Shown: one piece after another, positions 50,786-59,227 of the stretch
How the letters are laid out: each line of letters begins with the position of its first letter
How positions within the stretch are numbered: the stretch's first letter is position 1
From: Merdimonas faecis
GTDB taxonomy: Bacteria; Bacillota; Clostridia; Lachnospirales; Lachnospiraceae
DNA: 64,000 bases
NCBI RefSeq assembly: GCF_001754075.1
Contig: NZ_MIEH01000020.1
Span: 62,001-126,000, forward strand
Reading direction: 5' to 3'
The notes under the pieces: model-generated
Told to the model about the DNA's origin: nothing
Databases searched by the model: none
What the model saw: only the letters and a program-made list of their open reading frames with translations
Made by a program: the position numbers and the translations under genes

Positions 50786-52723
50786 TTAGCAAATTTCCGC
50801 ACCTGCGGGCATATCCCTTTCCGGGGTCATGAGCGCCAGATTACCGTCGGCATCTTCCGCACACAGCAGCATGCCTTCAGACAGCACTCCTGCCAGCTTC
50901 GCCGGCTTTAAGTTTACCAGCACCATAACTTTCTTTCCAACCATCTCTTCGGCTGTATAATGTGCCTTGATACCGGACACGATCTGCTTCACCTGGCTTC
51001 CGATCTTAACCTGGGAGCAGAGAAGCTTTCTGGACTTCTTCACTTCCTCGCAGGCGATGATCTCGCCTACCTGGAACTGCATTTTGCCAAAGTCCTCGAA
51101 GGTAATCTCCGGCTTCGCTTCGATATCAATTACCTCGGCGGCATCTCCGGCCTCCTCGCCTGCCTCATCCCCGGCTGCTTCTTCTACCGGCGGATGCAGC
51201 TCTTCTACTTTCTTCATGACCTCATCAATATCCAGTCTTGCAAAAAGGATCTCCGGCTTCTCACATACCTTGCCGTCACCCAGCTGTGCTTCGATCTTAT
51301 CGGCAGTCTCCGGCATGAATGGCCGCAGTTCCTCCGCACCGACTTTGATGGTTTCGATCAGGTTTGCAAGCACTGTCTCCAGACGGTCTTTTTTCGCCTC
51401 GTCTTTTGCCAGCACCCATGGTGTGGTTTCGTCAATATATTTATTGCAGCGCTTAAACAGATTGAAAATCTCTGTAATCGCATCTGCCACACGGAGGTTG
51501 TCCATCTTTGCATCTACCTTTGCGGAAAGCTCTCCTGCCATTCTTGCCAGGTCGTCGTCAAATACCTTTTCCGCCTCATCGGCCACGCCTTTGTTCGTCA
51601 CCGTGCCGCCAAAATATTTATTGGTCATTGAGATCGTCCGGTTCACCAGGTTGCCCAGGGTATTGGCCAGATCCGCATTCATTCTCTCTACCATCAGCTC
51701 CCAGGTGATCACACCGTCATTATCAAACGGCATCTCATGCAGTACGAAATAACGCACGGCATCCACGCCGAAGAAATCCACAAGCTCATCTGCATACAGC
51801 ACATTTCCCTTGGACTTGCTCATCTTGCCGTCGCCCTGCAGCAGCCACGGATGCCCGAATACCTGCTTTGGCAGCGGCAGATCCAGCGCCATCAGGAAGA
51901 TCGGCCAGTAAATCGTATGGAAACGGATGATATCCTTACCGATCAGGTGCAGGTCTGCCGGCCAGTTTTTCTTGAACATCTCGGAGCTTTCCCCATCGCA
52001 CTCATAGCCGATTCCGGTGATATAGTTCGTCAGCGCATCCAGCCATACATACACCACATGCTTCGGATCAAAATCCACCGGAATTCCCCACTTAAATGAG
52101 GTTCTGGATACACACAGATCCTGAAGTCCCGGAAGCAGGAAGTTGTTCATCATCTCATTTTTCCGGGATACCGGCTGGATAAACTCCGGATGCTTATTGA
52201 TATGATCGATCAGCCGGTCCGCATATTTGCTCATACGGAAAAAATACGCCTCTTCCTTCGCCGGCTTTACCTCGCGCCCGCAGTCCGGACATTTGCCGTC
52301 CACCAGCTGGGACTCGGTCCAGAAGGATTCACAGGGCGTACAGTAGAGTCCCTCATAGGATCCTTTGTAAATATCTCCCTGATCGTACAGCTTCTTAAAA
52401 ATCTTCTGTACCTGCTTTTCATGATCCTCATCCGTAGTCCGGATAAATTTATCATAGGATGTATTCATCAGATCCCAGATATTTTTGATCTCCCCGGCCA
52501 CCTGGTCTACAAATTCCTTTGGCGTTACTCCGGCTTCCGCAGCCTTCAGCTCGATCTTCTGCCCGTGCTCGTCAGTTCCGGTCTGGAAGAATACATCGAA
52601 CCCCCGGCTCCTTTTGTACCTGGCGATCGCATCTGCCAGCACCGCCTCATAAGTATTTCCGATGTGCGGCTTTCCAGATGTGTAGGCAATCGCTGTCGTA
52701 ATGTAATACTTCTGCTTTTCCAT
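50786..52723 (-). CDS. metG: Methionyl-tRNA synthetase
   Basis: A 645-residue class I synthetase. The HIGH-type motif is SGKPHIGNTYEAVLADAIAR near the N-terminus. Zinc Cys pairs occur in YCTPCESFW and CPDCGREV, and the KMSKS motif in DGKMSKSKGNVL. The C-terminal 105 residues form an EMAP-II/Trbp111-type tRNA-binding domain (FQVGEIIACEEVKKSRKLL). An acidic Ala/Glu-rich linker (about 525-550) joins the two. ATG 52721-52723 follows GGAGAG; a longer frame runs into the T-box and is rejected. T-box control senses uncharged tRNA-Met. Confidence 0.97.
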   Translation of the reverse strand: MEKQKYYITTAIAYTSGKPHIGNTYEAVLADAIARYKRSRGFDVFFQTGTDEHGQKIELKAAEAGVTPKEFVDQVAGEIKNIWDLMNTSYDKFIRTTDEDHEKQVQKIFKKLYDQGDIYKGSYEGLYCTPCESFWTESQLVDGKCPDCGREVKPAKEEAYFFRMSKYADRLIDHINKHPEFIQPVSRKNEMMNNFLLPGLQDLCVSRTSFKWGIPVDFDPKHVVYVWLDALTNYITGIGYECDGESSEMFKKNWPADLHLIGKDIIRFHTIYWPIFLMALDLPLPKQVFGHPWLLQGDGKMSKSKGNVLYADELVDFFGVDAVRYFVLHEMPFDNDGVITWELMVERMNADLANTLGNLVNRTISMTNKYFGGTVTNKGVADEAEKVFDDDLARMAGELSAKVDAKMDNLRVADAITEIFNLFKRCNKYIDETTPWVLAKDEAKKDRLETVLANLIETIKVGAEELRPFMPETADKIEAQLGDGKVCEKPEILFARLDIDEVMKKVEELHPPVEEAAGDEAGEEAGDAAEVIDIEAKPEITFEDFGKMQFQVGEIIACEEVKKSRKLLCSQVKIGSQVKQIVSGIKAHYTAEEMVGKKVMVLVNLKPAKLAGVLSEGMLLCAEDADGNLALMTPERDMPAGAEIC

Positions 52724-52744
52724 TGATACACTCTCCTTCAATTG

Positions 52745-53077
52745 TTCCATAAAATAAAAAAACCCTGGCCTCTCTATCGGAATAGAAAAGTCAGAGAAGA
52801 CGGGAAAACCCGTGTTACCACTTCTGTTCACCTCCGCCTCACGGCGAAAGGCCTTCGCAGGTGCCTTTTGCAGCACCCTCCGCTTTAAAGGGCGGATCCC
52901 TTTGCAGGCTTACAATCCCGGATAAGACGTCCATGTCCGTAACCGCTCATTGCTCACCCGCACCGCTCAAAAGCCATCTTCCGTCAGCTTCTGACCTGCT
53001 CCTTCTCAGCTTACCGGAGCATCTCTGTAAAGTCTCTACAGACGTACTCTCTTTTTCAACGCGTTTCCATGATTTGT
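52745..53077 (-). promoter_or_regulatory. T-box riboswitch of metG
   Basis: This 333-base leader fills the gap before metG. On the minus strand it shows, in order, the AGAGAGTACG-type start, stem I loops (AGATGC, GTAAGCTGAGAAGGAGC), a long variable region, and the T-box AGAAGTGGTAACACGGGTTT (near 52815-52835). A hairpin follows, ending in a T run at about 52754-52762, then the metG ribosome site. The T-box reads GTGGTAACACGGG, a known variant of GGTGGTACCGCGG. Met specificity is inferred from the gene. Confidence 0.9.
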
Positions 53078-53082
53078 TTAAA

Positions 53083-53112
53083 ATCCTAGCATATCCGAAG
53101 ACCGGCTGTCAA
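53083..53112 (-). promoter_or_regulatory. metG promoter
   Basis: On the minus strand a perfect TTGACA (53107-53112), 18 bases, then TAGGAT (53083-53088), immediately before the T-box leader. Confidence 0.7.
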
Positions 53113-53155
53113 GCATTTCCCCGTAAAATTCCAGTACGTCCTGTCTGCCGCACCC

Positions 53156-53836
53156 TTAGATTCCCCGGAAGATCTCCCGCGTAAACCTGCCCTGCCGGAT
53201 GGCTTCTGCCAGCTCCTGTCCGTCCTCTGGCAGCTTTTCAAATCCTACGCAGCAGCTGGCCAGATCCTGCACTTGATGGAAATCCGAGCCTGCAGTACCG
53301 GGAAGCCCTGCCTGTTCTCCCAGCGCCCGGGCCAGATCATTGTGGGAATCATGGCGTGGATTGCCGTTAAAAATCTCGATGCCGTGAAGGCATTCCGGAT
53401 CCGCCGGAAAACATACGGATCTGAAAGGGTGAGCCTGTATAATGGTCAGCCCTTCTTTTTCGGCAATCTGATACAAATCAGGAAGCTCTTTTTCATAAAT
53501 CCAGGGATATTTCTGAAAAAATTCTTCCGTCATGCCATATACCAGAAAATCATTTTCATCATGAGGAAAGCGGATCTCCATTCCTAAATATACCTGGAAT
53601 CCGCTCCCGGCACTTTCTGCCGTCTCCTTTGCCAGCCGCCATCCTTCCAGGAAACGGCTGCAGATATCCTCCCACGGCCCTTCTTTCCCGCAGGCATATT
53701 CGCTGAAATGATCGGTGACCGCAAGACCTGCATAGCCTTGCTCTATATACATCCGCACGCCGTCTTTCGCGGGCACCTTCCCGCACCGGCTGGACTCGTC
53801 TGTATGAAAATGCAGCTCTACTTTTTTCATTTCCAT
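53156..53836 (-). CDS. PHP-domain phosphoesterase
   Basis: A protein of about 226 residues. The PHP metal motifs are VELHFHTDESSRCGK (H-x-H), LAVTDHFSEYACG, YLGMEIRF, IIQAHPFR and GTAGSDFHQ. It resembles TrpH/YciV-type nucleases and histidinol-phosphatase-like PHP proteins; the substrate is not deducible. The start lies at the ATG after AGGAATC or two codons later; both keep the motif. It diverges from the RpiR gene by about 100 bases. Confidence 0.85.
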   Translation of the reverse strand: MEMKKVELHFHTDESSRCGKVPAKDGVRMYIEQGYAGLAVTDHFSEYACGKEGPWEDICSRFLEGWRLAKETAESAGSGFQVYLGMEIRFPHDENDFLVYGMTEEFFQKYPWIYEKELPDLYQIAEKEGLTIIQAHPFRSVCFPADPECLHGIEIFNGNPRHDSHNDLARALGEQAGLPGTAGSDFHQVQDLASCCVGFEKLPEDGQELAEAIRQGRFTREIFRGI

Positions 53837-53891
53837 GATTCCTCGCATAATTTAAAGAAAATTTTATCTGTTTTTTTCATTTTTATGGTAC

Positions 53892-53897
53892 TATAAT
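53892..53897 (+). promoter_or_regulatory. -10 element of the RpiR gene
   Basis: A perfect TATAAT lies 36 bases before the ATG. The -35 region is weak. Confidence 0.5.
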
Positions 53898-53933
53898 ATC
53901 ACGCAAAAAGGCTTTGTAAAGAAGGTATTTGTT

Positions 53934-54776
53934 ATGAATGATTTTTTTTCATCAAAGGCTCCCTCTGAATTTACCAAAACAGAACGCCGGATTATGAACT
54001 ATATTCTGGAAAACCCGGCAGACTTTATCCACATGTCTATCGGCGAAGCCGCAAGGCGGGTAGGTACTTCTGAACCCACCATTTCCCGTTTTGCCAGACA
54101 CTGCGGATATTCCGATTTTAAAGAGCTGAAAACTGCTCTCCTTGAAAGACAGGAGGAAATCCATTCTCCGGCCCGGAAGCTGGCTTCCTCCATGGAACGT
54201 CCCGACACCTCTTCGCTGGAAGGGATGCTGCGGTATCAGCAGTTCTGCATCGAAAAAACTCTTTCATTTTTGAATACAAAAGACGTAGAAGACGCCATAA
54301 GTGCTATCATAAAAGCAAGACGGATCTACATCCATGCCAAAGGAGCCGCTCTTTCCATGGCCCAGCTCCTGAAATTCCGGCTGACCAGGTTCGGCCTTTC
54401 ACTTACCATCCTGCCACCAGGAAGCTCAGAGCTTTTTGAAGAAATGAACTTTATCACCCCGGAAGACCTGCTTATTCTCTTTGGATTCCAAAACATTCCA
54501 AGAGAAGCCAGAGTTCTTCTGGATTACCGGGAAAAAACCGGCTGTCCTGCTATTCTCTTCACCAGCCGGATCTGTGACTCTGCCTCCGGGGACGGGATCA
54601 TTCCTCTTTATATTTACCGGGGAGAGCCCACAGAATATCATTCCATGGCCGCTCCGTCCGCACTGCTGGATGCTCTGGTCCTCCTGACCGGCCAGCGTCT
54701 GGGCAGCCGTTCCAAAGAAACCTTAGATGAAATCTTCCGGCTGAAAGAGCACTATAAAGCCGACATCCCCCGGTAG
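53934..54776 (+). CDS. MurR/RpiR family transcriptional regulator
   Basis: A 280-residue regulator. The N-terminal HTH_6 domain (about 10-80) shows TKTERRIMNYILENPADFIH and GTSEPTISRFARHCGYSDFK. A C-terminal SIS domain (about 110-250) follows, with IIKARRIYIHAKGAALSMAQ, for sugar-phosphate sensing. It lies between two PHP phosphoesterase genes and next to an ECF transporter, so it may control uptake or breakdown of a phosphorylated or sugar-derived compound. The ligand is unknown. Confidence 0.92.
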   Translation: MNDFFSSKAPSEFTKTERRIMNYILENPADFIHMSIGEAARRVGTSEPTISRFARHCGYSDFKELKTALLERQEEIHSPARKLASSMERPDTSSLEGMLRYQQFCIEKTLSFLNTKDVEDAISAIIKARRIYIHAKGAALSMAQLLKFRLTRFGLSLTILPPGSSELFEEMNFITPEDLLILFGFQNIPREARVLLDYREKTGCPAILFTSRICDSASGDGIIPLYIYRGEPTEYHSMAAPSALLDALVLLTGQRLGSRSKETLDEIFRLKEHYKADIPR

Positions 54777-54818
54777 ATTTCCTGCCATTCCTTCTTATAT
54801 TAAAGATATTTGCCTTGT

Positions 54819-55610
54819 CTATGCGCCCTTGAGCAGGACCTCTAAGTAGTCCCCGCCCAGGGCGTGTATTGCCTTTAGGGAACGTTTCAGAGTTCCGGCC
54901 GTTTCCACCTGGAATTCCAATGTATCCGAAGTTTCAATCCGGTAATGCCCTGCCTGGATCTGAGAAGACAGCCCCTCCACCGTACGCACAGTCTGATCGA
55001 ACACATTATATACACAGCCGTATTGAAAGGCCTGATGCGTATCGCTTCCGGCGGTCAGCGGTTTCTGAAGCACCTTCGAAAGTTCCTTCATCCGCAAGGA
55101 CATTCCTTCATAGTCCGCCGCCAGATCCTTTCCGTTCAGATCCAGAAAATCAAACTGTTTCAATTCACTCTCCGTAAGCTCCGGGATATGTCCGCCCTCA
55201 CGGTACGGGTGCGCGGCTCCAAACAGAACAGGGTATTCCTTCACTATTTCCGCCCATTTCGCGAAGGGAAGGAATTTCCCTTTCTCTTTGTACGGCGAAA
55301 GTCTCCTGTTCATCTCCAGGATCACATGCATGTTTCCGATCACCAGAGTATGCCCTCCTTCCGCAATATCCACTTCCATCCCCGGAAAGATCCGAAGCCC
55401 CTCCCGTGTAAGGAACGTATCCCTCTCCTCCTCATAATTCTCTGAAATATACTGATAAACTTCTGCAAAACCCAGCGTATTGAAATGTTCTGTCAGACAT
55501 AAAGCATCCAATCCCGCCTCATTTGCCTCTCTGAACAGCCAGTCTGTATATTCCGGGGAAAAAGGCAGCTTCTTTGCCAGTTTCCCATGTGTATGCATGT
55601 CTAATTTCAC
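54819..55610 (-). CDS. PHP-domain phosphoesterase linked to the ECF operon
   Basis: A 263-residue PHP protein. Metal motifs are LDMHTHGKLAKKLPFS (H-x-H), LCLTEHFN, FPGMEVDIAEGGH, GAAHPYREGGH and LTAGSDTHQAFQYGC. GTG 55608-55610 is preferred because GAGGAG lies nine bases upstream and the H-x-H motif follows at once; an ATG twelve codons upstream is the alternative. It follows EcfT by 63 bases and is likely the last gene of the ECF operon. It may act on the imported compound; substrate unknown. Confidence 0.85.
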   Translation of the reverse strand: MKLDMHTHGKLAKKLPFSPEYTDWLFREANEAGLDALCLTEHFNTLGFAEVYQYISENYEEERDTFLTREGLRIFPGMEVDIAEGGHTLVIGNMHVILEMNRRLSPYKEKGKFLPFAKWAEIVKEYPVLFGAAHPYREGGHIPELTESELKQFDFLDLNGKDLAADYEGMSLRMKELSKVLQKPLTAGSDTHQAFQYGCVYNVFDQTVRTVEGLSSQIQAGHYRIETSDTLEFQVETAGTLKRSLKAIHALGGDYLEVLLKGA

Positions 55611-55673
55611 GTTTTTCTTCTCCTCTCTGCAAACCCTGATTTTCATCAGATCCAGATAACTTCTCCTGCGCTT

Positions 55674-56501
55674 TTACGCAATCGCTGCTGATGCAGCCAC
55701 ACTGCATGCAGCCCAGATCACTGAGATTACTATGAAGATCCCGTCATTCCTTGTCACCTTTAACATGGCAAGTCTCATCTTCTTTACCCCCGGATTCTTC
55801 AGTGCATACCGGTAGCCTTTCAGCTCCAGCGCCTCCACCGTTGTCCGCGAGCGCTTTGCCGTATTCAGCATCAGCGGATAAAAAGCCTGTATGATCAGCT
55901 TTACCTGATAACCAAGATATCTGATCTTACCTATAAGTCCCTGCTTTTTCGGCGGATTTCCCCGAAGACGGTAGGATAACAGAATATTTTGAAATTCCTC
56001 CATCAGGACCGGAAGGATCCGGTAAGCAAAGGAAATGCTAAAAGACAGCTGATCCGGGCATCCAAACCACAGAAGGCCGCTGGCAAGCCGATCCGGATCC
56101 AACCCTGAAAATACAGTGACCGATGCAAGAGATACCACCGCCACCTTCAAAGTCATTACCAGAAGAGGCGCCACCAAAGAAGAGTCTCCTCCAAAAAACA
56201 ATGCCATGACCAAAAGATATCCTGTCTGAGTAAAAACGCCCACGCAAAACAGAAACAGTACCAGCGGTGCAATCCTGGCAGCTCTCGTTGTCAGTACCAC
56301 AAAGAGAAAAAGTCCGAGGAGCAGCACCACATCATTGATAAACCACGGCACCAGCCCGAAAAACAAATACCAGATCAGAAGCACCCTGGGATCAAGTCCT
56401 GCAATAACGGTATCATCATTGCCATAAGCATTTTTCAACACCTGGTTTCTTAAAAAATCCATAGAAAATTTATCCAGGATGCTGTCAGTTAATTTATGCA
56501 T
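55674..56501 (-). CDS. ecfT: ECF transporter transmembrane T component
   Basis: A 275-residue membrane protein with about five helices (near 35-60, 65-85, 88-110, 115-140, 250-272). The cytoplasmic coupling motifs AKRSRTTVEALELKGYRY and FAYRILPVLMEEFQNILLSY (with two Ala-Arg-Gly-like signatures) are typical of CbiQ/EcfT. It links the ATPases to the S component. ATG 56499-56501 follows AGAGG by eight bases and overlaps the ATPase stop by eight bases. Confidence 0.92.
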   Translation of the reverse strand: MHKLTDSILDKFSMDFLRNQVLKNAYGNDDTVIAGLDPRVLLIWYLFFGLVPWFINDVVLLLGLFLFVVLTTRAARIAPLVLFLFCVGVFTQTGYLLVMALFFGGDSSLVAPLLVMTLKVAVVSLASVTVFSGLDPDRLASGLLWFGCPDQLSFSISFAYRILPVLMEEFQNILLSYRLRGNPPKKQGLIGKIRYLGYQVKLIIQAFYPLMLNTAKRSRTTVEALELKGYRYALKNPGVKKMRLAMLKVTRNDGIFIVISVIWAACSVAASAAIA

Positions 56502-58209
56502 AACATTCACCTCTGAAACAGTCTAAAAATTCATCAATGGTAAAACACGGATTTTCAATCCCTATCAGCCGCCCCATATCATAGATCTGGGGCGGACGGA
56601 TCCCAACCTGGTTCCTGACGTACAGATCTGCAAAAATCTGTTCCTTCGTACCGTCCGCGATCACCCTGCCGCCTGACAGTACAATGATCCGCTCTGCCCA
56701 GTCGCAGACCAGCTGCATATCGTGAGTGGCAATAATCACCGTATCCGTGATCCCTTTTAGCATCCTCAGGGTTTCCATCACCTCCCGGCGGGTAGCGATA
56801 TCCAGATTTGCCGTAGGCTCGTCCAGAAGCAGGATCTCCGGATTCAGCGCCACACCGATGGCAAGGGAGGCTCTTCGCATCTGTCCCCCGGACAATAGTC
56901 TCCCATCCCGCCCGGAAAGGTTTCCCAGGCGGAACATCTCAAGCAGATCATCCGTGCGCTTTTCATATTCCGGTATTTTACGCACTCTCATCGCATAAGA
57001 AATATCCTCCCGGATCGAATCCTTAATAAACATCTCCTCCGGATTCTGATAAACCAGGGATATTATCTCCCCTATCTCTTCTTTGGAAAGTGCTCTCACC
57101 GGTCTCCCTTTTAAAAGAACGCTTCCTATTTCCGGCTGTATCAGCCCCATCATCATTTTCAGGATTGTGGATTTCCCCGCTCCGTTAGAGCCGATCAGCG
57201 CCACCTTTTCTCCTTTCTGGATTGTCAGGTTGAAATGATCCAGTATCTTAGGAGCTTTTCCCTTTACTGCCCGGTATTTTACCGAAACATTTTCAAAAGC
57301 TGCCATCTGCTCTCCTTCTGTCGGTACGAAAGACTGCCTCATGCATCCTGTCCTGTTTTTCAGATATCCCTCAAACAGATTCTTTCCTTCCTCCAGATTT
57401 ACCGGAAGAGTTGTATCTTCTGGCAGCATCCCCTCCTGTACCATGCGTCCGGCCGCTATCGTCACCTGCGGCGGAAATATATTGCTCCCGCGAAGCTCCT
57501 CTGTCCGCCGCATGGCCTCCCGGGCGGGAAGCTTCCAGGCCGCCTTTCCGTCTTTCAAAAGCAGAACGTGCTTACAGTATTTTGCAATATATTCTGTATG
57601 ATGCTCGATCACGATAATCGTTTTATGATACGTCTCGTTCCACGCCTTCAGCACTTCATAAATCTGATCCGCATGGGCCGGGTCAAGCTGGGCGATGGGT
57701 TCGTCCAGAATAAGGATATCCGGACTTAGCGCCGCAGCCCCCGCAAGTGCCAGAAGATGTTTTTGTCCGCCGGACAGCTGCCATACATAGTCTGAAATCT
57801 TTGAAGACAGCCCACAGATTCTGAGCGCTTCTTTTCCCCTTGCTTCATAATCCTTTACAGCGTAATTCAGGCAGGCATAAGAGGCATCCTCCAGCACGGT
57901 AGGACACACGATCTGATTTTCAAAGTCCTGATATACATATCCTGCCTTCTTCGCCAGGCTGCCGATCTCCTGCTCCCGTGTATCCACACCGTCTATCTTT
58001 ACCATCCCCTCCATATCTCCGACGATAAAATGCGGAATCAGCCCGTTCAGTGTTTTACACAAGGTAGATTTCCCACACCCGTTATTTCCTACGACCGCAA
58101 GAAAATCTCCGTCCTCTACTGTAAGAGACAGATCCTTAAGCGTCGGCTCTTTCGCCCCGGGATAGGTAAATGTCAAATGATCGATCTCGATTTTATTCAC
58201 AGGTTTCAC
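56494..58209 (-). CDS. ECF transporter duplicated ATPase (EcfA-EcfA' fusion)
   Basis: A 571-residue protein with two ABC ATPase domains. Domain 1 (about 1-240) has Walker A VVGNNGCGKSTL, signature WQLSGGQKHLLALA and Walker B LILDEPIAQ. Domain 2 (about 310-540) has Walker A LIGSNGAGKSTI, signature RLLSGGQMRRASLA and Walker B LLLDEPTANLD. Fused ATPases of this YkoD type occur in dedicated ECF transporters. It lies between the S and T genes, completing a self-sufficient transporter. Confidence 0.95.
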   Translation of the reverse strand: MKPVNKIEIDHLTFTYPGAKEPTLKDLSLTVEDGDFLAVVGNNGCGKSTLCKTLNGLIPHFIVGDMEGMVKIDGVDTREQEIGSLAKKAGYVYQDFENQIVCPTVLEDASYACLNYAVKDYEARGKEALRICGLSSKISDYVWQLSGGQKHLLALAGAAALSPDILILDEPIAQLDPAHADQIYEVLKAWNETYHKTIIVIEHHTEYIAKYCKHVLLLKDGKAAWKLPAREAMRRTEELRGSNIFPPQVTIAAGRMVQEGMLPEDTTLPVNLEEGKNLFEGYLKNRTGCMRQSFVPTEGEQMAAFENVSVKYRAVKGKAPKILDHFNLTIQKGEKVALIGSNGAGKSTILKMMMGLIQPEIGSVLLKGRPVRALSKEEIGEIISLVYQNPEEMFIKDSIREDISYAMRVRKIPEYEKRTDDLLEMFRLGNLSGRDGRLLSGGQMRRASLAIGVALNPEILLLDEPTANLDIATRREVMETLRMLKGITDTVIIATHDMQLVCDWAERIIVLSGGRVIADGTKEQIFADLYVRNQVGIRPPQIYDMGRLIGIENPCFTIDEFLDCFRGECYA

Positions 58210-58221
58210 CTCTTATCCCTT

Positions 58222-59079
58222 TTAAAAGTTGCGATACTCTGCCGAAGCTTTTCTGCCTGCCCGGCTGCGGATCAGGCCTGCCGCCACAGCCGTCACTGCC
58301 AGCGCCACGATAATCCCTACGATAATAGATGTGGAATTTCCTGCCCAGTCTGCCTCCCAGTCGATCAGCTCATACCCGCCGGAGGCCAGAAGCTCCGCCC
58401 CAATGGCCGCTGCAAATCCTGCCAGTATCAGAGCGATATTTTTCGGAGTGAAGACACCGCCTTCCAGCTGCGTCTCTTTATCTCTTGGCTTGACGCCTAA
58501 AAGAGGCTCAATCTTGCCGTAGAGTCTTGGCACCAGATACATCGCCGGAAGCATGCAGAACAGGATACCTGAAAACAGGATGTCATTAAGACATGCAAAT
58601 CCTTCGGTAAAGAACACACTCTCCGGGAGTCCCGCTACCGCCTCAAAATCCTCCACCGCAAACTGTACCTTCAGAATATCTACCACGCATCCCATCAGCT
58701 GCTGCACCGTTACGCCAATGATAGAGGCTGCAGCAACAACCCTGCGGTTCCTGGGATCCTTCACGATCCGCCCCGCAATATAAACACCGATCGTTACTGT
58801 CAGAAATTTTTCCAGCTCTCCAAGGCCTCCGAACTGTCCCAGCATGATCTCGCTGAACACCAGCTCTCCGGTTGCCGCCCCCAAAGCCGCGCTTAACGGG
58901 TCAAACAGCATGGCCAGCGTCAACGGAATGAATAAAAAGTATTCTACAGAAAATTCCACGATCCCTATTTGAAAAGATGGGATCAGTTCTGTAAACAAGG
59001 TCGCCAGCCCATACAAGGACATGCTTAAGACAAATACCATCATTTTCTGCGACTGCGTCATTCTTGATTTTACATCCAT
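58222..59079 (-). CDS. ECF transporter substrate-specific S component, substrate unknown
   Basis: A 285-residue membrane protein with six or seven helices. The N-terminus has SQKMMVFVLSMSLYGLATLF (helix 1 with the S-component A-x3-A-like packing face), and the last helix (about 245-270) precedes a basic tail. It is longer than usual S components (about 180-200), with an extra C-terminal helix pair after residue 205. It is the first gene of the operon S-ATPase-T-PHP. The sequence does not reveal its vitamin, metal or nucleoside; the nearby RpiR regulator hints at a sugar-linked ligand. Confidence 0.78.
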   Translation of the reverse strand: MDVKSRMTQSQKMMVFVLSMSLYGLATLFTELIPSFQIGIVEFSVEYFLFIPLTLAMLFDPLSAALGAATGELVFSEIMLGQFGGLGELEKFLTVTIGVYIAGRIVKDPRNRRVVAAASIIGVTVQQLMGCVVDILKVQFAVEDFEAVAGLPESVFFTEGFACLNDILFSGILFCMLPAMYLVPRLYGKIEPLLGVKPRDKETQLEGGVFTPKNIALILAGFAAAIGAELLASGGYELIDWEADWAGNSTSIIVGIIVALAVTAVAAGLIRSRAGRKASAEYRNF

Positions 59080-59099
59080 AATAAAACTCCTCCATAATC

Positions 59100-59141
59100 A
59101 CTCTCATTACATCGTCTTGATTTCTTACGAGAGTCATTATA
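59100..59141 (-). promoter_or_regulatory. ECF operon -10 element and leader hairpin
   Basis: On the minus strand TATAAT (59136-59141) is followed by an inverted repeat ACTCTC/GAGAGT (59100-59134) at the presumed transcript start, then TGGAGGAG before the ATG. The -35 region is weak. The hairpin may be an operator or leader structure. Confidence 0.45.
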
Positions 59142-59227
59142 GAGGAGCTATTTTAAATCTAACAGCGCACTGCCATAAAATGTAAGTAAAATTTTCGTAA
59201 ATTAGTTTTTGTAATTAAATTTTCATT

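Noticed and set aside
52724-52876. N-terminal extension of MetG by 51 residues
   Set aside because: The extension lies in the T-box terminator region and the real start has a good ribosome site next to the conserved N-terminus.
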